This document shows positions 51,420-59,546 of a DNA stretch of 64,000 nt, piece by piece. Source of the DNA: Candidatus Poribacteria bacterium (GTDB lineage: Bacteria; Poribacteria; WGA-4E; WGA-3G); the NCBI GenBank assembly GCA_022826805.1, contig JAJDUH010000026.1, forward strand, positions 1-64,000, read 5' to 3'. Numbering within the stretch: position 1 is the stretch's first letter; every line of letters begins with the position of its first letter. The notes beneath the pieces were generated by a model. It made no database searches, was not told the DNA's origin, and was given only the letters and a program-made list of their open reading frames with translations. A program made the position numbers and the translations under genes.

Positions 51420-52784
51420 TTATGAGAGGTTGTATCCACGTTCGTTGTGCTGCGAGAGGTCAAGCCCCTGGCGCTCCTCATCCTCTTCAACGCGCAAGCC
51501 GACTATAGCATCAACAATTTTGAGGATAATAAACGAAAGGATGCCACTCCAGAGGATAGTGACGACGATGCTGAGGAACTGGGACCAAACTTGCATTCCC
51601 ATACTTTTGTCTAACCCGACACCACCTAAACTTGCAGCGGCAAAAACTCCGGTTAGTAAGGCACCAACAATCCCACCAATACCGTGAACGCCAAATGCGT
51701 CGAGGGAATCGTCATAACCGAGTTGGGCTTTCAAACTGGTAGCACCCCAGAAACAGACAACGCCAGAAACGATGCCGATAACGAGTGCACCAATCGGTCC
51801 GACAGAGCCAGAAGCGGGGGTAATGGCAACTAAGCCAGCGACAGCACCTGTTACAATACCCAAAGCACTCGGTTTCCCGTGTTTCGCCCATTCAACGAAC
51901 ATCCATGCAATAGCGGCGGTGGCAGTTGAAATTTGGGTAACGAGCATCGCCATACCCGCGGCACCATCAGCGGCAACAGCACTGCCAGCATTGAAACCGA
52001 ACCAGCCGACCCAGAGCATTGATGCGCCGACGACGGTAAGTGTTAAACTATGTGGTGGCATTGCCGTTGTCTGGTAGCCGATACGCTTTCCGACCAAGAT
52101 GGCGGCGACTAATGCTGCGATACCTGCGTTAATATGCACAACAGTCCCACCGGCAAAATCAAGTGCGCCGATAATATCACCAAACAGGGATCCATCGCCA
52201 GACCACGCCATGTGGCAGAGCGGGGCGTACACGATTATAGACCAGAGTATAGAGAAGATAAGCATCGCCGAGAATTTCATTCGCTCAGCGAATGCTCCAG
52301 CAATCAGCGCGGGCGTGATAATTGCGAATGTCAGTTGGAAGGTGATAAAAACAGTTTCGGGGATAGTTCCAGAGAGGGTATCAACATCAATACCTCGCAA
52401 GAACATGGTACCAAGTCCACCGACAAAAGAAGTAAGCGTGATTTTCCCTGCCTCCATACCGGCGGTGTTGAAAGCAAGACTGTAACCACAGATAACCCAC
52501 ACAATAGTAATCAACCCTGTTAATGCGAAACATTGCATCAGGACAGAGAGAACATTTTGTACGCGGACAAGTCCTCCATAGAAGAGTGCGAGTCCAGGGA
52601 TCGTCATAAATAGGACGAGAGCAGTTGAGGTGAGCATCCAAGCGGTGTCACCTGAATCAGGTGCTGCCTCTTGTGCCATCGCCAAACTCGGCACACCACA
52701 AATTAATAGCACAACAAGTAGCGTTCCAAAGCGTGCGTAACCAGATCGTTTTTTCGCAGACGTTGATGCACATCGTTGTTGCAT
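51420..52784 (-). CDS. amt: Ammonium transporter (Amt family), copy 1
   Basis: 454 residues with a signal-like first segment (LLVVLLICGVPSLAMA) and eleven membrane segments. Family signatures: ALFYGGLVRVQNVLSVLMQC, GGTVVHINAGIAALVAAI, LWVGWFGFNAGSAVAADG, and AFGVHGIGGIVGALLTGVFA with the pore His of the twin-His pair. It conducts ammonium/ammonia. Compared with copy 2 (53220-54557) it is a different subfamily, so the two are not a recent duplication. CGGAGG 5-6 nt before the ATG; promoter at 52946-52974. No PII gene (glnK) is adjacent. Confidence 0.95.
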   Translation of the reverse strand: MQQRCASTSAKKRSGYARFGTLLVVLLICGVPSLAMAQEAAPDSGDTAWMLTSTALVLFMTIPGLALFYGGLVRVQNVLSVLMQCFALTGLITIVWVICGYSLAFNTAGMEAGKITLTSFVGGLGTMFLRGIDVDTLSGTIPETVFITFQLTFAIITPALIAGAFAERMKFSAMLIFSILWSIIVYAPLCHMAWSGDGSLFGDIIGALDFAGGTVVHINAGIAALVAAILVGKRIGYQTTAMPPHSLTLTVVGASMLWVGWFGFNAGSAVAADGAAGMAMLVTQISTATAAIAWMFVEWAKHGKPSALGIVTGAVAGLVAITPASGSVGPIGALVIGIVSGVVCFWGATSLKAQLGYDDSLDAFGVHGIGGIVGALLTGVFAAASLGGVGLDKSMGMQVWSQFLSIVVTILWSGILSFIILKIVDAIVGLRVEEDEERQGLDLSQHNERGYNLS

Positions 52785-53219
52785 CTGAATCCTCCGTAAT
52801 ATTTACAAGCAGATGTTGCTTGTGTGTCGTTTCGAGAACAGACAGCACTGTCTGCCTCTTCAATTCCAAGTGTGTAGGGACAATTACTCTCATCCCATTC
52901 ATTTTCTGACAAGAGCATCTAATTTTGAGAAGGCATTGATTCAGAATTTTATCAGAATATCATAACAGAATCAAGTAATAATTTTGGCTTATAGTAACTT
53001 CTAAAAATATGTGAATATTTCAAAGAAGACTTCCCTTTTATCAGGGGATCAAGTTGAAGCGTTCATGGGCACCTACAAGGGGGCCTTTAACAAAATAAAA
53101 TACAAATCGCAAAAAGGGAAACGCCCACAAAGAGTGAAGTAACTCAGGGATAAAATGAAACTTCGTGTGGGCGGTCCCTATTCGATTGTTGTAGCTCGAA
53201 GGCTACCTGAAAAATGCGT
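52785..53219. other. Gene-free stretch between the two amt genes
   Basis: 435 nt. It holds the promoter of the first amt gene (52946-52974, minus strand) and a long imperfect stem (ACGCCCACAAAG at about 53125 with CTTCGTGTGGGCGG at about 53161) just beyond the stop of the second amt gene, which may end its transcript. I see no gene and no heptamer repeats. Confidence 0.45.
52946..52974 (-). promoter_or_regulatory. Sigma70 promoter of amt copy 1
   Basis: On the minus strand TTGATT (52969-52974), 17-nt spacer, TAAAAT (52946-52951), giving a leader of about 155 nt. I looked for a sigma54 (GG-N10-GC) signal near it, as expected for nitrogen control, and did not see a convincing one. Confidence 0.6.
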
Positions 53220-54557
53220 TTAGCGAATTGAGGAGACGTTGAAATCAGGATATGCACTTGCGCCGTGCTCTCCGTAGTCAAGCCCTGCCATTTCTTCCTC
53301 TTCACTGACCCGTAAGCCCGTAGCGGCTTTAATTGCGTAGAAGAGAATAAAGCCAGTAACGAGACACCATGCAAGAACAGCGACAACACCGACGACCTGT
53401 GCCCAGAGGAGTCCGAATCCACCACCAAAGAATACGCCACTTTCACTATCGAAAAATCCGAGGAGGATTGTACCTAAGGCACCGCAAGTTCCGTGAACGG
53501 AGATAGCACCGACTGGATCATCAATGCGAAGTTTTTCAAATAACAGAACACTGAGAACAACAACAATACCGCCGAGTGCGCCAATAATCGCAGCGGATAC
53601 TGGACTCACAGAGGCGCAGCCTGCAGTAATAGCCACCAAGCCAGCGAGTGCGCCGTTGAGAGACATACCGGCATCGGGTTTACCGAGGAATAACCATGCA
53701 GTAATCATAGCGGTAATAGCACCTGCGGCGGCAGCGAGGTTCGTCGTTACAGCAATACTGGAGATGTCGGCAGCATCTGCACCCATTTGGCTACCCGGGT
53801 TAAATCCGAACCATCCGAGCCATAGGATAAAGACACCGAGTGCGGCAAGCGGGAGATTATGTCCAGCAATCGGTCTTGGATTGCCTTCACTATCGTATTT
53901 ACCAGCACGGGGGCCTAAGACGATAGCACCCGTTAGCGCAAGCCAACCACCTGTTGAGTGGACGACAGTCGAACCTGCGAAATCCGACATACCCAGACTT
54001 GATAACCAACCACCACCCCAAATCCAGTGTCCAACAATCGGATAGATGATACCGGTGATGAAGACACTATAAATGAGATAACTTTTGAATTGTGTCCGTT
54101 CTGCCATTGCCCCAGAGACGATAGTCGCGGCGGTCGCAGCGAACACCAGTTGGAAGAGCCATGCGGCGTGTGTCGGCACAGAACTCCATTCTAATGAACC
54201 AAATACACCAGAATCAGATGGAACGAACCATCCGCTTGTTCCCATAAATGCGTTGCCAGCACCAAACATAATAGCAAAGCCGATCGCCCAATAAGCGATT
54301 GAACCCATTGAGAAGTCCAGTAGGTTCTTCATGAGAATGTTGACAGCATTCTTGGCACGTGTGAATCCAGACTCTACCATAGCGAATCCTGCCTGCATAA
54401 AGAAAACGAGAAATGCAGCGACAAGTACCCACAACGTGTCAGCCATATATTTTGCATCAGAAACCTTTTCACCCTCAATCGACCCGTTTAAGGCGAAAGC
54501 GTTCAGACTTAATAGGCAAGTGAGGGCAAAAATTAGTATAATCACCTTTTTCTTCAT
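53220..54557 (-). CDS. amt: Ammonium transporter (Amt family), copy 2
   Basis: 445 residues with signal peptide (VIILIFALTCLLSLNAFA) and eleven membrane segments. Signatures: MQAGFAMVESGFTRAKNAVN, FAGSTVVHSTGGWLALTGA, LWLGWFGFNPGSQMGADA and AISVHGTCGALGTILLGFF (pore His). The C-terminal tail LRVSEEEEMAGLDYGEHGAS is the conserved region that contacts PII proteins in other Amts. AAGGAGATATTTCAA precedes the ATG. A small outer-membrane-like gene lies upstream, separated by a heptamer element. Confidence 0.95.
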   Translation of the reverse strand: MKKKVIILIFALTCLLSLNAFALNGSIEGEKVSDAKYMADTLWVLVAAFLVFFMQAGFAMVESGFTRAKNAVNILMKNLLDFSMGSIAYWAIGFAIMFGAGNAFMGTSGWFVPSDSGVFGSLEWSSVPTHAAWLFQLVFAATAATIVSGAMAERTQFKSYLIYSVFITGIIYPIVGHWIWGGGWLSSLGMSDFAGSTVVHSTGGWLALTGAIVLGPRAGKYDSEGNPRPIAGHNLPLAALGVFILWLGWFGFNPGSQMGADAADISSIAVTTNLAAAAGAITAMITAWLFLGKPDAGMSLNGALAGLVAITAGCASVSPVSAAIIGALGGIVVVLSVLLFEKLRIDDPVGAISVHGTCGALGTILLGFFDSESGVFFGGGFGLLWAQVVGVVAVLAWCLVTGFILFYAIKAATGLRVSEEEEMAGLDYGEHGASAYPDFNVSSIR

Positions 54558-54580
54558 TTGAAATATCTCCTTGTAGAACA

Positions 54581-54672
54581 GCAGTCAGTTATCAGTTGTC
54601 AGCAGTCAGTGAAGAGAGACTGATACATGAAACATCTCTTGTTACTCATAACTGATAACTAACAACTGATAG
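54581..54672. repeat. Inverted heptamer arrays between amt and the barrel-like gene
   Basis: GTCAGTTATCAGTTGTCAGC units on the left and AACTGATAACTAACAACTGAT units in the opposite sense on the right, with about 45 nt between. The conserved ACGCCAA core of the other elements is absent here. Confidence 0.6.
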
Positions 54673-54686
54673 TTTCCTTTCCATCC

Positions 54687-55406
54687 TTACCAAGTACGAA
54701 CGAACGTCATTCTGCCGGTAATACCTGTGTCATCGTCCCCTTTTTGGGTTTCAAATCCGACAAAGACGCCAAGCGTGTTATTTTCACCGTAAGCGACGTT
54801 TGCGCGGAGACCGGGAGCGAGACTACCGAGTCCGCCTTCGGTTAAATCAAGGGTTACTTCCACCTGCGGACCAACAGAAAGTGTATCATTGAGGGACAGG
54901 AGGACAAAATTGCGAGTGTAGAGGGAATCACCCGCTTCTTCATCGAACATAGAATTGAAGAAACCTTGGATCCATGATTCAAAGTAGATAGAACCAGCAG
55001 TGAGATACGTAAATAGCTGCGGGGCAATCAAGGAAGAGGGACCATTCGGCGCAGCATAGTCAAATCCGATACCTACCATAGGCAGGAAACTGAGCGACAG
55101 TGAATCGCTATCAACGACTGGAATGCCGATTCCGACGTCCAATTCACCGAATGTATCAACGACGTAAATATCTGTATCGAGGGAGAGACTACCGAGGAAA
55201 CTTGGGGAATGGCTTGCACCGAACCAGATCTGCGTTCCTAAACTATCTGTATCGGTACGGAACCAACCTGAAACACTTGATTCTTCTTCCGCCGCCATCT
55301 CTTCACCTGCTTCATGTGCGTCAGCATAGACCATAGGGATACTACCGATAGCGAAAATACAGACCAACGCTAATACTTGAACAAACCAAAATGCATGCGT
55401 TTTCAT
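54687..55406 (-). CDS. Small exported outer-membrane barrel-like protein, copy 1
   Basis: 239 residues with signal peptide (FWFVQVLALVCIFAIGSIPM, cleavage near YADA), an acidic linker (EAGEEMAAEEESS) and then repeated amphipathic strands: WFRTDTDSLGTQIWFGASHS, LSLDTDIYVVDTFGELDVGI, LPMVGIGFDYAA, YGENNTLGVFVGFETQKGDD. It ends in MTFVRTW, an aromatic C-terminus typical of barrel insertion signals. About 30-40% of positions match the protein at 57312-58079 by eye. Linked to the ammonium transporter gene downstream; a porin for small nitrogen compounds is a guess. AAGGAG 6 nt before the ATG. Confidence 0.75.
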   Translation of the reverse strand: MKTHAFWFVQVLALVCIFAIGSIPMVYADAHEAGEEMAAEEESSVSGWFRTDTDSLGTQIWFGASHSPSFLGSLSLDTDIYVVDTFGELDVGIGIPVVDSDSLSLSFLPMVGIGFDYAAPNGPSSLIAPQLFTYLTAGSIYFESWIQGFFNSMFDEEAGDSLYTRNFVLLSLNDTLSVGPQVEVTLDLTEGGLGSLAPGLRANVAYGENNTLGVFVGFETQKGDDDTGITGRMTFVRTW

Positions 55407-55519
55407 TAAAATCTCCTTGTGCGCGTCAAAGCGCGCCTGCGGTGTTGTGTAGGATTAAGTTGCCTTACAATCACGGTGCTACAGTGCCAGTCCAGATTTT
55501 TTACAGAGAACAGGATCAC

Positions 55520-55548
55520 TTGACTTGAGAATAAACTTGTGATATACT
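55520..55548 (+). promoter_or_regulatory. Strong-looking sigma70 promoter, 5' hairpin downstream
   Basis: TTGACT (55520-55525), 17-nt spacer, TATACT (55543-55548). The next bases are GCCTGCGAACAGCAGGC, a hairpin at the expected 5' end of the RNA. The nearest gene start in this direction is 268 nt further (55816). Confidence 0.7.
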
Positions 55549-55815
55549 CGCCTGCGAACAGCAGGCTTTCACCAGCACTTACTGTGCACCTATTTTCGTT
55601 TAAAGCAAAATGCGTGCCAATTAATAGTTACCAGTCGTCAGAACATTCGCTTCAAATCAACGGTATGAAGTCCGTGTGGACTTCACCGCACTTTCAGCTG
55701 TCAGTAATGTAAGTACCATAAGCATTTAACGGATAATGAATGACGGATAACTCCCACTGCAAAGCAAACTTTTAAAACTGATAACTGATGACTAATAACC
55801 GATAACTCTTAGAAA
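55549..55815 (+). other. Structured leader or small-RNA region
   Basis: Downstream of the promoter are a 5' hairpin (about 55550-55566), then GGTATGAAGTCC-GTGT-GGACTTCACC (55662-55687), a 10-bp perfect stem, and heptamer-like runs (CAGTCGTCAG, CAGCTGTCAGTAATG, and AACTGATAACTGATGAC near 55776-55810). It may be a long untranslated leader of the glycosyltransferase gene, a small RNA, or another repeat element of the heptamer type. No T-tract terminator is visible before the gene. Confidence 0.4.
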
Positions 55816-57225
55816 ATGCTGAAATTTTCAACAAAAGATTGCCCAAAAAAAATGCATATTGTGTTTTTGAGCGTTGTTGTGATATTCGGGGCACTACTTC
55901 GCCTCTGGAATTTAGGTCAGTGGAGTTTTTGGATTGATGAGGTCTTTACAGTCAAAGATGCAGAAGGATTTTCGTTGGAGAGCTGGCAGCGCATTCCGAA
56001 TCCCATTCCTTACCTGGCGGTAAAGTTATCTATCGCGCTCGCCAACGATAGCGAATGGGGCAGTCGTTTAATTCCGTGTATCGTTGGTATTGTCTCAATT
56101 CCTGCGGTTTTTGGATTAGGACGAACGTTATTCAATTGGCATATTGGGCTTCTGAGTAGCATGTTTATGGCATGTTCAAGTTGGCATCTGTTTTGGACGC
56201 AAAACGCGCGGTACCCTATTTTTACCCTCCTCTTTGCTGTATTGACAGCATGGTTATTCTACCTATCCTTGGAACGCGATTCGACACTTTTGACGGTAGG
56301 CGCGTTGGTTTCCTGTTTCTGTCTAATCCTCTCACATACTCTTTCTGTTGTGATTGTTCCCGCGTTAGCTGCTTACGCCATGATCTGTCTATTAGAAAAA
56401 TCCAAGAAGAAACGATGGCTAAATTTGTTGATTTTTTTTATCCCGTTTGCGATGCCGGTGTTGGCACTATTGCTGCCAGAAGTTCGCGATTATCTTTTTT
56501 CCGGATGGGGACGCAACGAGTGGCAGCGGAGTCCACTTTATATCCTACTAACGCTTGTCCACGGGGTGAGTATCCCGATAGCTGTTGCAGCGTTTTTCGG
56601 TTTCGTTGCGACAGCATCTAAGAGGTCTACGCGTTTTTTAGTCTGTTATGCCGGTATACCCCTGGGACTTTTTCTCGTTGCCTCGCAGCTTCAAAACGTT
56701 GCTGGCTATTACCTGTTCTGGACGATCCCTGCCTATTTTATCTTGGCTGGTGTCGCGTGTGAATGGATTTGGAAGGCGGTTGTACCGAAATCAGACGGGA
56801 AAATACTAGGTGCATTTATGCCGTGTGTTCTGGTGGTGACGCTGCTCTCACAGACCTATCTCTACTTTTGGATTGAAAACGGCGGACGGCCGAGATGGCG
56901 AGAGGCGTTTGCAGCGATTCAAGTCCAGAAGCATCCAACCGATAACGTGGTGCTTTCCGAGCCTGAGATGGGTAGGTACTATCTTCCAGAAATGACATCC
57001 ATCTACATCGGGGGACTCTTAGACAACCCGAAAGCGTTTGAAAGGGAGTGGGAAACTTCTGGGCGAGAACGATTGTGGTTTGTTGTGGACGTGGCGAGTT
57101 TCAACGTTTTTGACGCCGACACGGCGGTTCGCAGCTGGATTCGCGAACGCGGGCATCTTGTAAAAACCTTGTCTGCTTTCTCACGTGTAAAAGATAGGAC
57201 GATTCATATTTATCTGTTGGAATAG
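55816..57225 (+). CDS. GT-C type glycosyltransferase (family 39/ArnT-like)
   Basis: 469 residues with about ten membrane segments. The first loop carries the GT-C acid motif WSFWIDEVFTV (Asp-Glu), and the middle has WHLFWTQNARYPIFTLLFAV. The C-terminal soluble part (PTDNVVLSEPEMGRYYLPEM) would face the periplasm. Such enzymes transfer sugars from polyprenyl-phosphate donors to proteins, lipids or glycans. There is no good ribosome binding site; the promoter at 55520 may serve it. Nearby polyprenyl synthase and LptF/G fit a cell-envelope role, as inference. Confidence 0.82.
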   Translation: MLKFSTKDCPKKMHIVFLSVVVIFGALLRLWNLGQWSFWIDEVFTVKDAEGFSLESWQRIPNPIPYLAVKLSIALANDSEWGSRLIPCIVGIVSIPAVFGLGRTLFNWHIGLLSSMFMACSSWHLFWTQNARYPIFTLLFAVLTAWLFYLSLERDSTLLTVGALVSCFCLILSHTLSVVIVPALAAYAMICLLEKSKKKRWLNLLIFFIPFAMPVLALLLPEVRDYLFSGWGRNEWQRSPLYILLTLVHGVSIPIAVAAFFGFVATASKRSTRFLVCYAGIPLGLFLVASQLQNVAGYYLFWTIPAYFILAGVACEWIWKAVVPKSDGKILGAFMPCVLVVTLLSQTYLYFWIENGGRPRWREAFAAIQVQKHPTDNVVLSEPEMGRYYLPEMTSIYIGGLLDNPKAFEREWETSGRERLWFVVDVASFNVFDADTAVRSWIRERGHLVKTLSAFSRVKDRTIHIYLLE

Positions 57226-57256
57226 AATACGGAGGACTATATAGCGAAGGTATTGG

Positions 57257-57282
57257 TGGCGAGGTGAGGACATCTCGCCTAC
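57257..57282. repeat. GGCGAG hairpin repeat
   Basis: GGCGAG (57258-57263) pairs with CTCGCC (57274-57279), followed by TACTATG, between the convergent glycosyltransferase and barrel-like genes. It is a shortened-stem member of the GCGAGG family. Confidence 0.6.
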
Positions 57283-57311
57283 TATGCGGAGCGTTTCTCA
57301 CCTAAAGCCTG

Positions 57312-58079
57312 CTACCATCTACGCGTAAAATTCATTCTACCGGTAAGCCCGGTTTGCCCTTCCTCTTTTTTGGTCTCATACCCGACGTATATGCCAAGCG
57401 TGTTGTTCTCACCATAGCCGATATTTATACGTCCACCGAAATTTAGCACCCACAATCCACCATCACCACCGAGACCGAGCACGGATTCAAATTGCGGACC
57501 AATGGCGACGGTATCATTAAGGGCGTAGGTGAAATACGTGCGATTATAGAGTTCATTTAGGCTTTCATCATCGAATATAGAAGAAAGTGTACTGATTGTC
57601 CAATGGAAGCCGAAAATTTTGCCAGCAGGTAGGATAGCAAAGATTTGCGGGTATAAGGCGTAGGGGCCGTCTGGAGTGGCATAATTGAACCCAATTCCGA
57701 GCATAGGTGTTAGCAGCAGTGCCATGCTGTCATTCGCGATCACAGGGAATGAAATGCCCATATCAAACTCGCCCAAATACTTGCGCGAACCGTCGATACC
57801 TGGATTACCGTTCACATAGATATTAGAATCAAATGAAATGCCATCGCCGAGTGGATGACTAGCACCAATCAAGAAATAAGGACCGAGACTATCAATATCA
57901 ATCTGGAACCATCCTGAAATATTTGGTTTTTCTTCTGCCTTTTCACCTTCAGCTTCATGACCATCAGCGAAGGCAGTAGAAAAGTCAGCAATAGATAACA
58001 TACATATTAATAGGAGAACAGCGGTGAGTCGAAAGAGATTGCTGAACGTCTGGACACGGCAGCCCCAATAGTTATTCAT
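57312..58079 (-). CDS. Small exported outer-membrane barrel-like protein, copy 2
   Basis: 255 residues. Signal peptide LTAVLLLICMLSIADFSTAF (cleavage near AFA-DG), acidic linker HEAEGEKAEEKP, then strands parallel to copy 1: WFQIDIDSLGPYFLIGASHP, ISFDSNIYVNGNPG, LTPMLGIGFNYATPDGPYAL, YGENNTLGIYVGYETKKEEG, ending in MNFTRRW. It is a paralogue of the 54687-55406 protein, separated from it by the glycosyltransferase gene. AAGGGAG 6 nt before the ATG. Confidence 0.75.
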   Translation of the reverse strand: MNNYWGCRVQTFSNLFRLTAVLLLICMLSIADFSTAFADGHEAEGEKAEEKPNISGWFQIDIDSLGPYFLIGASHPLGDGISFDSNIYVNGNPGIDGSRKYLGEFDMGISFPVIANDSMALLLTPMLGIGFNYATPDGPYALYPQIFAILPAGKIFGFHWTISTLSSIFDDESLNELYNRTYFTYALNDTVAIGPQFESVLGLGGDGGLWVLNFGGRINIGYGENNTLGIYVGYETKKEEGQTGLTGRMNFTRRW

Positions 58080-58095
58080 AAAAAACTCCCTTCGA

Positions 58096-58233
58096 ATGGT
58101 TGTCAGAGGAATGGTTGTCAGTTATCAGTTGTCAGTTGTTAGTTAAGAGGCGACTTTGTAACAATATACCCCTTCTTGGCGTACTCCGAGTTGGGGAGAT
58201 TTTACAAGTATCCGCTGACCGACAACTGATCAC
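58096..58233. repeat. Miniature element: inverted heptamer arrays around the conserved core (opposite orientation)
   Basis: Left array GGTTGTCAGTTATCAGTTGT and further units, right array CTGACCGACAACTGATCAC. Core on the minus strand: ACGCCAA (58176-58182), ten bases, ATTGTTAC (58158-58165), the same order and spacing as at 23571 and 42123. Located between trpF and the barrel-like gene. Confidence 0.65.
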
Positions 58234-58239
58234 TCCTTT

Positions 58240-58929
58240 TTAATTGGCTTGTTTAACTTGTTCCATGAGTTGTTCGAGTTTATGTGGATCCTTGATACCC
58301 TTTGATGCCTCAACCCCAGAACAGAGATCAATGCCGTGTGGACGGATCGTTTCAATAGCCGCTTTAACATTCTCTGGACGGATCCCACCAGCGAAAAATA
58401 CCGGGAGTGGACTTTCCGTAATCAACTCAGCGGCGACATTCCAATCACAAGTTTTCCCAGTACCACCGTATCTGGGTTTCTCCAAACTTATATCAACACT
58501 ATCAAACAGAAGGAAATCAGCACCTGCATCTCGATAAGCTTGCATCTCCGCTTGGACAGTAGGCATATCTACATTTTCAGGGCTGCCCGCAGGCAGATAG
58601 ACGGATTTCCAAAGCTGACACGGCACAGTGTCTTTAAGTTCTTCAACTTGTTGCGGTGGCTCCTGCCCAAGGAGTTGCAAGGCAAAGGGTTGAATTTGGG
58701 AAACGATTTCTTGGATATCAGATGTTGTGCGGTTGTATAGCAGAAGCACGGTAGGAATGGGGCTGCCGCTTGCGATTTCAGAGGCCTGGGCGGTAGAACG
58801 TGTTCGTTCTGATACGGCGACATCAACTAACACACCGACGTAGTCCGCGCCTGCATCGGCGGCAAGTCGAGCGTCATGGATAGAGGTAATACCGCAGATT
58901 TTAACACTGCAGTGGGATTCTTTGGACAT
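58240..58929 (-). CDS. trpF: Phosphoribosylanthranilate isomerase
   Basis: 229 residues. VKICGITSIHDARLAADAGA carries the catalytic Cys12, and the C-terminal half has the phosphate-binding and catalytic motifs: FLLFDSVDISLEKP (Asp), RYGGTGKTCDW, PVFFAGGIRPENVKAAI and GIDLCSGVEASKGIKDPHKL. It performs the third dedicated step of tryptophan synthesis. The stretch YVGVLVDVAVSERTRSTAQA, where typical TrpF has GF-x-F-x-x-x-SPR, is divergent, so the function is likely but not certain. It stands alone, without other trp genes. Confidence 0.87.
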   Translation of the reverse strand: MSKESHCSVKICGITSIHDARLAADAGADYVGVLVDVAVSERTRSTAQASEIASGSPIPTVLLLYNRTTSDIQEIVSQIQPFALQLLGQEPPQQVEELKDTVPCQLWKSVYLPAGSPENVDMPTVQAEMQAYRDAGADFLLFDSVDISLEKPRYGGTGKTCDWNVAAELITESPLPVFFAGGIRPENVKAAIETIRPHGIDLCSGVEASKGIKDPHKLEQLMEQVKQAN

Positions 58930-59095
58930 TCTTTAATTTTTCCTTGCGGTTAAATGGAGAGGGTTGGAACTTTGACGTTCTTTTCCCAAATCCGCTCTCT
59001 ATTTCATTACGAGCTACGCGCTTTGGACCTTTTTTAATTATACCTCGCGGTAAAATAGGGTTAGAATTACAAATCCCTCCTATAAACAGTCGTTT

Positions 59096-59455
59096 CTATT
59101 CTTCAAAGACAGTTTGCCTGTCAGCATCCGAATAACAGATAATCATTGTCACTGGTTGCCAGCCGGTGTTGACGGCATTGTGCTTGACATTGCGAGGGAT
59201 ACGCAACATCATCCCAGGTTTGAGCGGAATGACCTCATCTCCCAAGCTGTGATCGCATTCACCGGAGAGGACATAGATGAGTTCTTCACAGTTTGGATGG
59301 TAATGGACAGGATTGCCCTCACCGGCGTTAATATAGACGACCCCGAAAGTCATCTCAGCCTCTGGATCGATTTGATCATTACACAGCCATTTAATCGCAC
59401 CCCAAGGGAATTCGAGTGCGCCTGCGTCGTTACTATTGGTTATTGTTATCTCCAT
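59096..59455 (-). CDS. Cupin-domain protein
   Basis: 119 residues, single cupin barrel. Motif 1 is NPVHYHPNCEELIYVLSGE with His-x-His and Glu, and motif 2 is PLKPGMMLRIPRNVKHNAVN with the last His, so all four metal ligands are present. It may be a small dioxygenase, isomerase or sugar-binding protein; none can be assigned. AAAGGAAA 6 nt before the ATG. Monocistronic. Confidence 0.9.
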   Translation of the reverse strand: MEITITNSNDAGALEFPWGAIKWLCNDQIDPEAEMTFGVVYINAGEGNPVHYHPNCEELIYVLSGECDHSLGDEVIPLKPGMMLRIPRNVKHNAVNTGWQPVTMIICYSDADRQTVFEE

Positions 59456-59513
59456 AGCGTTTTCCTTTCTATCTTCGGAATTCTGGGGTCATTTCGTTTC
59501 TAACTCACATAAT

Positions 59514-59539
59514 CCGCAAACTAACAGTTTGCGCTACAA
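59514..59539. repeat. CGCAAACT hairpin repeat
   Basis: CGCAAACT pairs perfectly with AGTTTGCG around the loop AAC, followed by CTACAA. Relatives are at 25727, about 35475 and about 35628. Confidence 0.65.
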
Positions 59540-59546
59540 TATTCAA

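Noticed and set aside
53125..53186. Long imperfect stem beyond the second amt gene as a riboswitch
   Set aside because: It lies 3' of the gene on the relevant strand and shows no conserved riboswitch core; a terminator-like role is more likely.
9001..58233. Heptamer arrays considered as CRISPR
   Set aside because: Units are seven bases and contiguous without unique spacers, and no cas genes are present.
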